Made by a program: the position numbers and the translations under genes. DNA of 64,000 bases, from assembly GCF_900110855.1 (NCBI RefSeq), contig NZ_FOFA01000007.1:186001-250000 (forward strand). The letters run 5' to 3'. The notes beneath the pieces are model-generated. The model saw nothing but the letters and a program-made list of their open reading frames with translations, was not told the DNA's origin and made no database searches. Below, in pieces: positions 15,490-24,303 of this stretch; positions within the stretch are counted from its first letter, which is position 1, and every line of letters starts with the position of its first letter. This DNA is from Microlunatus flavus. Its GTDB lineage: Bacteria > Actinomycetota > Actinomycetes > Propionibacteriales > Propionibacteriaceae.

Positions 15490-17034
15490 ATGCCCGTGCC
15501 CACGTCGTCCCACCCGCGTCCGCTGCTCCGGCAAGGAGCGGCGTCGGCCGCTGTCCTGGCCCTCGCCCTCGGAACCGTCGGCGTCCTGCCCGGGTCCGCC
15601 GCGGCGGCGCCGGTGGTTGGCAGCCCGGTCGCGGGGCCGGCAGCCGACGGCACCTCCGCCCGCTCGGACGCACGCCTGGCCGCGAAGCTCTCGGGCATCC
15701 TCGACGACGCGCGCAGCCGTACGGAGTCCGACGTCTCGGTGCTCGACGCCGACACCGGCCAGGTCCTCTACGCCCGCCGCGCGAGCAGCGCGGGCATGCC
15801 GGCCTCGAACGCCAAGATCCTCACCGCCGTGGCGGCGCTGCACGAGCTCGGGCCCGGCTACCGGTTCAGCACCGACGTGGTCCGCCGGGGCAAGGTGCGC
15901 GACGGCGTCCTGCACGGCAACCTCTACCTCGTCGGGCACGGCGACCCCACCACGCGGCAGTCCGACTACGCCGGGCTCGCCGAGGACGTGCGGGCCGCGG
16001 GGATCACGGCGGTCACCGGCAAGGTCGTCGCCGACGGCAGCTTCTTCGACGACAAGCGCTACAACCCCGGCTGGTCCACCTCGTACGCGTCGGCCTCCTA
16101 CGCCGCCCAGACCGCGGCCCTGACCGTCGCGCCCGACGCGGACCTCGACAGCGGCACGGTCCTCGTCAAGGTGAAGGGCGGCTCCCGCGGGAAGCGCCCG
16201 ACGCTCAGCACGACGCCGGGGGCCGCGAAGAAGTACCTCGAGCTCGTCAACCAGGCCTCGACGACGGGGTCCACGAGCGTCTCGCTGGGGCGCGGGCTCG
16301 GCGGCAACACCGTCACGGTGCGCGGGCACGTCCGGGCCGGGACGACCTGGTCCGGGCTGGTCACCGTCGACAAGCCGGAGCTGTACGCGGCGGCGGTGTT
16401 CCGCCGCGAGCTCTCGCGGCAGGACGTGGAGGTCGAGGGCGGCACCAAGCTCGGCACGACGCCCGCGACGAAGCGGACCCGGGTCGCGCGCGACCGCTCG
16501 GTCCCGCTCGCGGAGCTGCTGGTGCCCTTCCTCAAGCTGTCGAACAACCTGCACGCCGAGGCGCTCACCAAGACCATGGGCACCCTCGACGGCCGCCCGG
16601 GGAGCTGGCCCGGCGGCCTGGCCCGGACGACCGCGTACGTCCGGGGGCTCGGGGTGCCGACGAAGGGCCTCAGCCTCACCGACGGCTCCGGCGTGGCCCG
16701 CCGCGACCGGGTCAGCCCGCTGACCCTCACCAGCGTGCTGGTCACGGTGCGCGAGGAGCCGTGGTGGCCGGCCTTCGACGCGGGCCTGCCGGTGGCCGGC
16801 GTGAACAGCCACTGGGTGGGCGGCACGCTGCGCCACCGGATGAACGGCACCCGCGCCGCGGACAACGCGCACGCCAAGACCGGTTCGCTCACCGGCGTCA
16901 CCGCGCTCAGCGGGTACGTCACCGGGCGCGACGGACGGCACTACGCCTTCTCCATGGTCAGCAACTACGCGGGCGCCACGCCCCGTCCGGTCGAGAACGA
17001 GCTGGTGGTCGCCCTGGCCGGCTGGCGGGGCTGA
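15490..17034 (+). CDS. dacB: D-alanyl-D-alanine carboxypeptidase/endopeptidase (S13 family, PBP4 type)
   Basis: A 514-residue secreted penicillin-binding protein that trims or cleaves peptidoglycan cross-links. An N-terminal signal peptide (AVLALALGTVGVLPGSAAAA) is followed by the catalytic SxxK (SNAKILTA), the SNN triad (LKLSNNLHAE) and KTG (AKTGSLTG). The large insertion between SxxK and SNN is typical of S13 enzymes. GGAGG lies just before the ATG at 15490. No neighbour is obviously linked to it. Confidence 0.9.
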   Translation: MPVPTSSHPRPLLRQGAASAAVLALALGTVGVLPGSAAAAPVVGSPVAGPAADGTSARSDARLAAKLSGILDDARSRTESDVSVLDADTGQVLYARRASSAGMPASNAKILTAVAALHELGPGYRFSTDVVRRGKVRDGVLHGNLYLVGHGDPTTRQSDYAGLAEDVRAAGITAVTGKVVADGSFFDDKRYNPGWSTSYASASYAAQTAALTVAPDADLDSGTVLVKVKGGSRGKRPTLSTTPGAAKKYLELVNQASTTGSTSVSLGRGLGGNTVTVRGHVRAGTTWSGLVTVDKPELYAAAVFRRELSRQDVEVEGGTKLGTTPATKRTRVARDRSVPLAELLVPFLKLSNNLHAEALTKTMGTLDGRPGSWPGGLARTTAYVRGLGVPTKGLSLTDGSGVARRDRVSPLTLTSVLVTVREEPWWPAFDAGLPVAGVNSHWVGGTLRHRMNGTRAADNAHAKTGSLTGVTALSGYVTGRDGRHYAFSMVSNYAGATPRPVENELVVALAGWRG

Positions 17035-17074
17035 CTCGGGCCTGGGATCACCGGCCGTCGGGTAGAACAAGGGC

Positions 17075-17632
17075 ATGGACCTGGATCTCCCCGCCCTCGG
17101 CCGTTGCGCCCTCGCCGGCCTCGCGACCGGCGCCCGGTCGTTCAGCGGGCTCGCGGCCCAGGTGGCCGTGACCCCCGACCTGGCGCAGCGCCAGCCCGAG
17201 GCGACCTTCGGGCGGCTCTGGGTGAAGGGGGTCGTCGCGCTGGCCGCGGCCGGCGAGCTCGTGGGGGACAAGCTCCCCAGCGCGCCCAGCCGGCTCGCAC
17301 CGCCCGTCCTGCTGTCCCGGCTCGCCCTCGCCGCGGGCACCGCGCTGCTCGTGACCCGGGCCGAGGACGAGGAGGACCGGGCGCGGCAGGCGCCCGCGGC
17401 GCACGAGCAGGGACCGGCCGAGGCGTCGCTGTGGCCGACCGGACCGCTGCCGGCCGTGCCGCGCAGCGCCGCGCTCGGCGTACCGGTGGCCGTCGCCGCC
17501 GCCCTCGCCTCCGCGTACCTGGGGCACGCGTGGCGGGGACGGGCCGCACGGCTGTTCCGTCGCGACTGGCCCGGAGCGGTCCTCGAGGACGCGGTGACCC
17601 TGACCCTGGCGGTGCTGGCCACCCGGCGCTAG
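17075..17632 (+). CDS. DUF4126-like membrane protein
   Basis: A 185-residue hydrophobic protein with about four membrane segments. The N-terminal LAGLATGARSFSGLAAQ and the central AAAGELVGDKLPSAPSR resemble DUF4126 proteins. A charged loop (RAEDEEDRARQ) separates the halves. A TAGAAC element lies 6 nt before the ATG, close to the leaderless pattern. The function is unknown. Confidence 0.65.
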   Translation: MDLDLPALGRCALAGLATGARSFSGLAAQVAVTPDLAQRQPEATFGRLWVKGVVALAAAGELVGDKLPSAPSRLAPPVLLSRLALAAGTALLVTRAEDEEDRARQAPAAHEQGPAEASLWPTGPLPAVPRSAALGVPVAVAAALASAYLGHAWRGRAARLFRRDWPGAVLEDAVTLTLAVLATRR

Positions 17633-17715
17633 ACCGGGCACAGCGGACGCCCGGGAGACGGACAGGGACCGCACAGGCCCCACCGATAGCATCGGGAGCG
17701 ACCGGAGGAGGTCCC

Positions 17716-18222
17716 ATGTCGTTCGCTCGTCCGCAGCCCAGCTCGCTCTTCGAGCTGCAGTTCCCGCAGTCCGTCGGCATCTACAACACCTACGACGACG
17801 CCCAGCGGGCCGTCGACTACCTGGCCGACGAGAAGTTCGAGGTGCAGAACCTCGCCATCGTCGGCACCGACCTCAAGTCGGTGGAGCGGGTGCTCGGCCG
17901 GCGCAACTGGGGCACCGTCATCGCCAGCGGCGTGCAGTCGGGCCTGTCGACCGGTCTGCTCGTGGCCCTCGTGCTGCTGATCTTCACCCCCGCGGGTGCC
18001 AGCTTCCTCGCGCTCTTCGCCGTCGCCCTGGGCATCGGCATCGTGCTGGGCATCGCCTTCTCCGCGCTCGGCTACGCGCTCAGCCGCGGCCGGCGCGACT
18101 TCACCTCGATCAGCCAGACGGTCGCGACGAAGTACGAGGTCCTCTGCGAGCACAAGGTCGCCGCCCAGGCCCGCGAGATGCTGCAGAACCTCCCGGGCGC
18201 CCGCGCCGCGCAGTTCGAGTGA
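17716..18222 (+). CDS. general stress protein 17M-like (YflT-type) membrane protein
   Basis: A 168-residue protein. The N-terminal alpha/beta domain holds VGIYNTYDDAQRAVDYLADE and NLAIVGTDLKSVERVLGR, the pattern of the YflT/general-stress-17M family. Two membrane helices follow (about 78-97 and 98-120), then a short cytoplasmic domain ending REMLQNLPGARAAQFE. GGAGGAGG before the ATG is a strong ribosome site. It is probably a stress-related inner-membrane protein; the mechanism is unknown. Confidence 0.75.
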   Translation: MSFARPQPSSLFELQFPQSVGIYNTYDDAQRAVDYLADEKFEVQNLAIVGTDLKSVERVLGRRNWGTVIASGVQSGLSTGLLVALVLLIFTPAGASFLALFAVALGIGIVLGIAFSALGYALSRGRRDFTSISQTVATKYEVLCEHKVAAQAREMLQNLPGARAAQFE

Positions 18223-18226
18223 GCCG

Positions 18227-18284
18227 CGAGCGGTAGGTTGCGGCGCTCCTGGGACGCCGGAACGGCGCGGCAACCTACCCCTCG
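18227..18284. repeat. twin hairpin repeat, copy 1
   Basis: The element is an inverted pair of GAGCGGTAGGTTGC-like arms around a 28-nt GC-rich core containing GGCGCTCCTGG. It starts 5 nt after the stress-protein stop and may act as its terminator. Confidence 0.75.
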
Positions 18285-18310
18285 CCACACCCACCTCGTC
18301 CCACCTCCCA

Positions 18311-18369
18311 TCGAGCGGTAGGTTGCGGCGCTCCTGGAGGCGATAACGGCGCGGCAACCTACCTCTCGA
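18311..18369. repeat. twin hairpin repeat, copy 2
   Basis: Same arms and same GGCGCTCCTGG core as the copy 27 nt upstream, with differences mainly in the loop centre. It lies 33 nt before the corA stop on the opposite strand, so the pair could terminate both convergent genes. Confidence 0.75.
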
Positions 18370-18401
18370 TCTGCCAGGGCCGGCCGGGAAGGACGGGTTC
18401 G

Positions 18402-19502
18402 CTAGAGCCAGCGGTTGCGCTTGAACCCTGCGTAGAGGCTGACCATGATCAGCGCGATGAGCCCGAGGGCGGCGTAGTAGCCGTAGTGCCAGTGCAGCTC
18501 GGGCATGTTGTCGAAGTTCATGCCGTAGATGCCGGCGATCATGGTCGGGACGGCGACGATCGCGACCCACGCGGAGATCTTGCGCATGTCCTCGTTGTCG
18601 GCGACCGACGCGCGGGCCAGACCGGCCTGCAGGATCGAGCTCAGCACCTCGTCGAACGACGCGACCGCCTCGCGCACCTGCGTGTGGTGGTCTGCGAGCT
18701 CGCGGAAGTACGCGCGGGCCTGCGGCGGCACGACGGGCAGCTCGCGCGTCGCCAGCCGCAGCAACGGGGCGCCGAGCGGGAGCACGCAGCGCTTGAACTC
18801 GATCAGCTCGCGCTTGAGCTGGTAGACGCGGTCGACCTCGTGCGAGCCGCCGCGCGCGAACACCGCGCTCTCGACCTCGTCGACGTCGGTCTCGATCTCG
18901 TCGACCACGGCCAGGTAGTCGTCGATGATCTTGTCGGTGACGGCGTACAGCACCTCCCACGGGCCGCGGGCGAGCCGTTCCGGGTCGGCCTCGAGCGAAC
19001 GCCGCAGCGCGCTCAGCTGCGCGTGCTCGCCGCGCCGGACCGTGATCACGAAGTGGTCGCCGAGGAAGATCATCACCTGGCCGGTGGTGACGACCTCGGA
19101 GTTCTCCGTCATCTCCTCGTGGTCGACGTACGCGACCGTCGAGACGACCATGAACAGGTCGTCGCCGAACGTCTCCAGCTTGGAACGGTCGTGGCCGTGC
19201 ACGGCGTCCTCGATCGCCAGCGGGTGCAGCGCGAACTGCGAGGCCAGCGCCTCGAGGTCGGCGTCGCCCGGGTCCTTGAGGCCCAGCCACACGAAGCCCT
19301 CACCGGCCTGGGCGCCCTGGGCCGCCTCGGCGATGCTCTGCGCCGGCCGGCGCACGCCGTCGACGTACCAGGCCCAGGCGACGACCGAGCTGACGTCGTC
19401 GTCGACCGGGGTGACGGGCGTGGTGCCCGCCGCCCGGCGGCCCAGCACGGACAGCGGCAGCGTCATGCCCGGCAGGTGCCGGCGCTGGGGGAGCGCCGTC
19501 AT
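18402..19502 (-). CDS. corA: CorA-type magnesium/cobalt channel
   Basis: A 366-residue CorA family channel. A large cytoplasmic domain with HPLAIEDAVHGHDRSKLE leads into a long stalk helix. Two C-terminal membrane helices follow, the first ending in the selectivity motif YGMNF (about 327-331). The positively charged end KRNRWL is typical. It carries Mg2+ (or Co2+/Ni2+) into the cell as a pentamer. Its ATG overlaps the stop of pepP by 4 nt, so translation is coupled. Confidence 0.94.
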   Translation of the reverse strand: MTALPQRRHLPGMTLPLSVLGRRAAGTTPVTPVDDDVSSVVAWAWYVDGVRRPAQSIAEAAQGAQAGEGFVWLGLKDPGDADLEALASQFALHPLAIEDAVHGHDRSKLETFGDDLFMVVSTVAYVDHEEMTENSEVVTTGQVMIFLGDHFVITVRRGEHAQLSALRRSLEADPERLARGPWEVLYAVTDKIIDDYLAVVDEIETDVDEVESAVFARGGSHEVDRVYQLKRELIEFKRCVLPLGAPLLRLATRELPVVPPQARAYFRELADHHTQVREAVASFDEVLSSILQAGLARASVADNEDMRKISAWVAIVAVPTMIAGIYGMNFDNMPELHWHYGYYAALGLIALIMVSLYAGFKRNRWL

Positions 19503-21109
19503 CGCGCGGAGACCGGCGCGGCGTCACCCGACCTCGGCGTGGCCGTACCGGTCCCCGAGCCCGCCCAGACCCCGGCCATCCACGCCTCGACGTCGTCGGC
19601 GGTCCGGGGCAGCCCGGCGGAGAGGTTCTCGTTGCCGTCGGCGGTGATGAGGATGTCGTCCTCGATCCGGACGCCGATGCCGCGCAGCTCCGCGGGGGCG
19701 AGCTGGTCGTCGGCCTTGAAGTACAGGCCCGGCTCGACGGTGATCACCATGCCCGGCGCCAGCGTGCCCTCGCGGTAGTTCTCGCGCCGCGCCTGCGAGC
19801 AGTCGTGCACGTCGAGGCCGAGGTGGTGCGAGGTGCCGTGCGGCATCCAGCGCCGGTGCTGCCCACCCTCCTCCGACAGCGCCTCCTCCAGCGGCACGGG
19901 CAGCAGCCCCCACGCGTCGAGGTGCTCCGCGACCACGCGGATCGCCGCCTTGTGCACGTCGGAGAACGTCGCTCCCGGCTTGGCCGCCGCGATGCCCGCC
20001 TCCTGCGCGGCCAGGACGGCCTCGTACACGCGGCGCTGCGCCTCGCTGAAGCGCCCGTTCACGGGCAGCGTCCGGGTGACGTCGGCGGTGTAGAGCGAGT
20101 CGAGCTCGACGCCGGCGTCGAGCAGCAGCAGGTCGCCGTCGCGCACGTCGCCGTCGTTGCGGATCCAGTGCAGCGTGCAGGCGTGGTCGCCGGCGGCGGC
20201 GATCGAGTCGTAGCCGTTGCCGTTGCCGGTGTGGCGGGCGTGCAGGCCGAAGACGCCCTCGACCCAGCGCTCGCCGCGACCGTTCGCGACGGCGCGTGGC
20301 AGGTCGGCGACGACCGCCTCGAAGCCCTCGGCCGTCCGGGTGCACGCCTCGCGCAGCTGGTCGGCCTCGAAGTCGTCCTTGACGAGGCGCAGCTCGCTGA
20401 GCGCGGTCAGCAGCTCCGCGTCGCGCTCGGCCTCGCCGATCGGGTCCTCCGTCGTGGGTTGCTCCTGGCCCTCGACGGCCGCCGCCTGCGTCGCCGGCGC
20501 CACCTCGGCCAGGACCGCGGCGACCTCGGGGGCCAGGTCGGCCCGGTTGGCGCGGACGGTGATGGTGTCGGCGTCCTTGCGCAGGTGGTCGGCGAGCTCG
20601 TCGACCGGAGCCGTGCGCAGGCCCGTCAGCGCCGCCATCTCCTCCAGCGAGAAGCGCCGCCCGACCCACATCTCGCCGTAGCGGGCGTCGGCGTAGAACT
20701 CCGAGGAGTCGCGCGGCGCCCGCGGCTTGAAGTAGAGCGTCGCGTCGTGGCCCGCGTCGGTCGGCTCCAGGACCAGCACCGCGTCGGGCTCCCGGTCGGT
20801 GCCGAGCCCCGTCAGGTGGGCGAAGGCGGAGTGCGGGCGGAAGCGGTAGTCGTTGTCGTTCGAGCGGACCTTCAGCCCGCCGGCGGCCACCACGAGCCGC
20901 TCGCCGGGGAACAGCGCGCTGAGCGCCTCCCGGCGGGCGGCGGTCCACGCGGTCGCGGGCAGCGGCTCGGGGCGCTCGGTGGGGTAGGGCGCCCAGCCCT
21001 GCGCGATGAAGGCCTTGAACGCGTCCGAGAAGGGGACGGCGCGGTTGCTCGCCGGCGGCTCCTCGCTCGTCACGACGGTCGCGGTCTCGTCCGGGTCTGC
21101 AGGGCTCAT
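19499..21109 (-). CDS. pepP: Xaa-Pro aminopeptidase (M24B)
   Basis: A 536-residue metallopeptidase removing N-terminal residues that precede proline. The N-terminal AMP_N domain is at about 40-170 (SALFPGERLVVAAG to GLGTDREPDAVLVL). The pita-bread catalytic domain holds the two-metal ligands: LLLDAGVELDSLYTADVTRT (both Asp), the His of SHHLGLDVHD, and the Glu residues of ITVEPGLYF and VRIEDDILIT. An inserted Ala/Glu-rich linker sits at about 195-225. GAGAGGGAGG precedes the ATG. It leads a two-gene operon with corA. Confidence 0.94.
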   Translation of the reverse strand: MSPADPDETATVVTSEEPPASNRAVPFSDAFKAFIAQGWAPYPTERPEPLPATAWTAARREALSALFPGERLVVAAGGLKVRSNDNDYRFRPHSAFAHLTGLGTDREPDAVLVLEPTDAGHDATLYFKPRAPRDSSEFYADARYGEMWVGRRFSLEEMAALTGLRTAPVDELADHLRKDADTITVRANRADLAPEVAAVLAEVAPATQAAAVEGQEQPTTEDPIGEAERDAELLTALSELRLVKDDFEADQLREACTRTAEGFEAVVADLPRAVANGRGERWVEGVFGLHARHTGNGNGYDSIAAAGDHACTLHWIRNDGDVRDGDLLLLDAGVELDSLYTADVTRTLPVNGRFSEAQRRVYEAVLAAQEAGIAAAKPGATFSDVHKAAIRVVAEHLDAWGLLPVPLEEALSEEGGQHRRWMPHGTSHHLGLDVHDCSQARRENYREGTLAPGMVITVEPGLYFKADDQLAPAELRGIGVRIEDDILITADGNENLSAGLPRTADDVEAWMAGVWAGSGTGTATPRSGDAAPVSAR

Positions 21110-21227
21110 GACCCGACCTCCCTCTCCAAGCGTCTTGTGGTCCGTCGGGCATTCTCGCACCGGCCCGCAACGGGCAGGTGAACGCACGGGACACCGCTTC
21201 GCATAGTCCGCCGAACCGTCGCCGCCC

Positions 21228-21271
21228 GCCTCCGAGGTCCACGCCCGCCGCCTCCGAGGTCCACGCCCGCG
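21228..21271. repeat. two-copy 22-bp direct repeat
   Basis: Two adjacent 22-bp units differing only in the last base lie in the divergent pepP/phosphatase intergenic region. It is probably a replication-slippage duplication; it sits 20 bp upstream of the phosphatase -10 element. Confidence 0.8.
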
Positions 21272-21291
21272 GTCCAGGGGAGGGCGACCGC

Positions 21292-21304
21292 TAGGTTGGC
21301 GGGC
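21292..21304 (+). promoter_or_regulatory. leaderless -10 element of the histidine phosphatase gene
   Basis: TAGGTT followed by 7 nt and the ATG at 21305. It supports ATG 21305 over the in-frame TTG at 21296. Confidence 0.55.
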
Positions 21305-21883
21305 ATGACGCTGCTCTACCTCGTGCGCCACGGCGAGACCGAGTGGAGCAGGGACGGGCGGCACACCTCGGTGACCGACCTGCCGCTGACCGAGCACGGG
21401 CGCGAGCAGGCGCTGAAGCTCTTCGGCCACCTCGACCCCTCGGCGTTCGGCCTCGTGCTCACCAGCCCGCGCCACCGCGCCATGATCACCGCCGAGCTGG
21501 CCGGGTTCGTCGGGCCGCACGCCCCCGAGGTCGACGAGGACCTCGTGGAGTGGGCGTACGGGGACTACGAGGGCCTCACGAGCCCGCAGATCCACGAGCA
21601 GGCGCCCGGCTGGACGATCTTCACCTCCCCGACCCCCGGCGGTGAGACCCCCGAGCAGGTCCGCGAGCGGATGGACCGCGTCATCGAGCGGGTCCGGACG
21701 AGCGGCGTCGAGCAGGCGGTCGTCTTCAGCCACGGGCACGCGCTGCGGGCGCTGACGCTCTGCTGGCTCGGGCTCGACCTGGCCGTGGGCGACCGCTTCC
21801 CCCTCGACACGAGCACCGTCTCGATCCTCGGCGAGGCCAAGGGCGGTCCGGCGCTGCGCCAGTGGAACGCGCCGCCCGCCTAG
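21305..21883 (+). CDS. histidine phosphatase (phosphoglycerate-mutase-like) family protein
   Basis: A 192-residue branch-1 histidine phosphatase. The nucleophile motif LVRHGETEW opens the protein. TSPRHRAMITAEL follows, then the acid Glu region DEDLVEWAYGDYEG and the second His in VVFSHGHALRAL. Members act on phosphosugars, phosphoglycerates or other phosphoesters; the substrate cannot be read from the sequence. Leaderless start. Confidence 0.88.
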   Translation: MTLLYLVRHGETEWSRDGRHTSVTDLPLTEHGREQALKLFGHLDPSAFGLVLTSPRHRAMITAELAGFVGPHAPEVDEDLVEWAYGDYEGLTSPQIHEQAPGWTIFTSPTPGGETPEQVRERMDRVIERVRTSGVEQAVVFSHGHALRALTLCWLGLDLAVGDRFPLDTSTVSILGEAKGGPALRQWNAPPA

Positions 21884-21996
21884 GGGCACCTCCCGGGCAG
21901 CGCCCAGGCCCGCCGCGCGCTCAGTAGGCTGGTGCGTCGGTCGCCCGTCCGGTGGACGGGGCGACGCGCCCCGGGCCCGGGGCGACGCGGGAAGAG

Positions 21997-22746
21997 GTGA
22001 GGACGATCAGAGCCGACGTGACGGCGCAGCTGCGGCTGCTCGACCTGCAGGCGGTCGACTCGACCATCGCCCGCCTCGCCCAGCAGCGCCGGACGCTGCC
22101 CGAGCAGGCCACCCTCGACCGTCTCGGCGCGGAGTCGGCCACGGTCGGCGAGGACCTCGTCGGCGCCCAGACGCGCGTCTCGGACCTGGAGCTGGACACC
22201 GAGCGGGCCGAGGCCGACCTCGAACCCGTCCGCCAGCGGCTGGCCCGCAACGAGAAGCGCATCGCCGACGGCACCGTCGACGCCAAGTCGCTCGGCTCGA
22301 TGGTCGAGGAGGTCGCCCACCTGCGGAGGCGCATCGGCGACCTCGAGGACGTCGAGCTCGAGGTCATGGAGGCGCTCGAGCAGGCCCAGGCGGAGCGGGA
22401 CGCGCTGCAGACCCGCGTGGACGCGCTCGCCGCCCAGATCGACGAGGCCACCGCGGCCCGCGACCGGGCCGCCGGCGCGCTGGCCAACGAGGCCGCGTAC
22501 CAGCGCACCGAGCGCGACCGGCTGCTGCCCGAGCTGCCCGCCGACCTCGTCGCGCTCTACACCAAGATCGCCACCAGCAAGGGCGGGGTCGGCGCCGCCG
22601 AGCTGCTGCACCGCCGCTGCACCGGCTGCCAGCTCGAGGTCAACGCGAACGAGCTGCGCGCGTACGCCGCCACCCCGCCGGAGGAGGTGCTGCGCTGCGA
22701 GGAGTGCGGCCGGATCCTCGTGCGCACGGCGGAGTCGGGGCTGTGA
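21997..22746 (+). CDS. coiled-coil zinc-ribbon protein (C4-type, Rv2229c-like)
   Basis: A 249-residue protein. Almost the whole length is a long antiparallel coiled coil (LRLLDLQAVDSTIARLAQQ to about 200), then a C4 zinc ribbon (CTGCQLEV to LRCEECGRILV). This matches the actinobacterial family next to the RNase H-like gene in mycobacteria. Relatives often start MKAE/MKAD; the equivalent here is IRAD, so the true start may differ by a few codons from the GTG at 21997. The role may be nucleic-acid related, but no activity is known. Confidence 0.8.
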   Translation: MRTIRADVTAQLRLLDLQAVDSTIARLAQQRRTLPEQATLDRLGAESATVGEDLVGAQTRVSDLELDTERAEADLEPVRQRLARNEKRIADGTVDAKSLGSMVEEVAHLRRRIGDLEDVELEVMEALEQAQAERDALQTRVDALAAQIDEATAARDRAAGALANEAAYQRTERDRLLPELPADLVALYTKIATSKGGVGAAELLHRRCTGCQLEVNANELRAYAATPPEEVLRCEECGRILVRTAESGL

Positions 22747-22785
22747 CGCGGCCCGACGCCGTGGCGACGGCGTAGGGCGGCACCC

Positions 22786-24243
22786 GTGCCCTCCCCCAAG
22801 ATCGGCCTGCCGGCGCGCGTCCTGCAGGCGCCCGAGACCGCCGGGGTCACCCGCGGCCTCGAGCACATCCGGGCCGAGCTCGACGTGCCGACCGACTTCC
22901 CGCCCGAGGTCCTCGCGGCCGCCGAGCGGGCTGCGGCCGCGCCGCGCCTGCCCGACCTCGACCGCACCGACCTCGAGCTGCTGACCATCGACCCGCCGGG
23001 GTCGAAGGACCTGGACCAGGCCCTGCACGTCGCCGCGCGGACCGACGGCGGGTTCACGGTGTCGTACGCGATCGCCGACGTCGCCGCGTTCGTCAGCGCG
23101 GGCGACCCGGTCGACCTCGAGGCGCACCGGCGCGGCGAGACCTTCTACGGCCCCGACCAGCGCAGCCCGCTGCACCCGCCGGTCCTCTCCGAGGGGGCGG
23201 CGAGCCTGCTGCCCGGCGAGGTGCGGCCCGCGCTGCTGTGGACCGTGGAGCTCGACGCGCACGGGCGCACGACCGACGCCGGCGTGGTCCGCGCCCGGGT
23301 CCGCAGCCGCGAGCAGCTGACGTACGAGCAGGCGCAGGACGACATCGACCACCCCGGGCCCGGCGGCACCCGGCCCACGCTCGCCCTGCTCGCCGAGGTG
23401 GGACCGCTGCGGGAGCAGCGCGAGCGCGAGCGCGGCGGCGTCAGCCTCAACCTGCCGGAGCAGGAGGTCGTTCCCGTCGACGGCGGTGGCTTCGACCTCA
23501 CCTACCGCGCGTTGCTGCCCGTCGAGGGCTGGAACGCGCAGATCTCCCTGCTGACGGGCATGGCGGCCGCGCACCTGATGCTCTACGCCCGCGTGGGGAT
23601 CGTGCGCACGATGCCGCCGGCCACCGGTTCCGCGCTGCGGCGGCTGCGGGCCGTGGCGAAGGCGCTCGGCATCCGCTGGCCCGCCGAGCTCGACTACCCC
23701 GAGCTCGTCCGCAGCCTCGACCCGGCGCGGCCCCGTGACGCGGCGATGATGAACGCCTGCACCGTGCTGTTCCGGGGGGCGGGCTACGCCGCCTTCGACG
23801 GCAGCGTCCCCGAGGATCCCGAGCACGCGGCGATCGCCAGCGACTACAGCCACGTGACCGCGCCGCTGCGCCGCCTCGTCGACCGCTACGCCGGGGAGGT
23901 CTGCCTCGCCCTGTGCGCCGGGACCCCCGTGCCGGGCTGGGTCCGCGACGCCCTGCCGCAGCTGCCGGAGGAGATGGCCCGCGCCGACCAGGCGGCCCAC
24001 CGCTACGAGCGCGCGGTCGTCGACTGGGTCGAGGCGTGCCTGCTCCAGCCGCGCGTCGGCGAGGTGTTCACGGGCACGGTCGTCGAGGTCGAGCCGGAGA
24101 AGTCCCGCGGGACCGTGGTGGTTCAGGACCCGGCCGTCGAGGCGCGCGTGTCCGGCAACGACCTCCCCCTCGGCCACGAGCTCCAGGTCCGCCTGGCCGC
24201 CGCCGACCCCGAGACCGGAACCGTCAGGTTCGAGCGCGCCTGA
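22786..24243 (+). CDS. RNB-domain ribonuclease (RNase II/R family)
   Basis: A 485-residue exoribonuclease. After a short N-terminal part, the RNB domain opens with DPPGSKDLDQALH, which carries the clustered Asp residues that bind Mg2+. It continues through SYAIADVAAFV, GVSLNLPEQEVV, and SHVTAPLRRLVDRYAGE (a conserved RNB block). A small C-terminal S1/OB-like region ends it. The protein is shorter than RNase R and lacks full cold-shock and basic domains, as do many actinobacterial RNB proteins. It probably degrades RNA 3' to 5'. It lies 39 nt after the zinc-ribbon gene, so they may share a transcript. Confidence 0.88.
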   Translation: MPSPKIGLPARVLQAPETAGVTRGLEHIRAELDVPTDFPPEVLAAAERAAAAPRLPDLDRTDLELLTIDPPGSKDLDQALHVAARTDGGFTVSYAIADVAAFVSAGDPVDLEAHRRGETFYGPDQRSPLHPPVLSEGAASLLPGEVRPALLWTVELDAHGRTTDAGVVRARVRSREQLTYEQAQDDIDHPGPGGTRPTLALLAEVGPLREQRERERGGVSLNLPEQEVVPVDGGGFDLTYRALLPVEGWNAQISLLTGMAAAHLMLYARVGIVRTMPPATGSALRRLRAVAKALGIRWPAELDYPELVRSLDPARPRDAAMMNACTVLFRGAGYAAFDGSVPEDPEHAAIASDYSHVTAPLRRLVDRYAGEVCLALCAGTPVPGWVRDALPQLPEEMARADQAAHRYERAVVDWVEACLLQPRVGEVFTGTVVEVEPEKSRGTVVVQDPAVEARVSGNDLPLGHELQVRLAAADPETGTVRFERA

Positions 24244-24303
24244 GCGGGCGCTCCCGTACGCCGCGGGTCCGCCGCAGACCACGGCCGGGCAGGAAGTGCA
24301 CCG

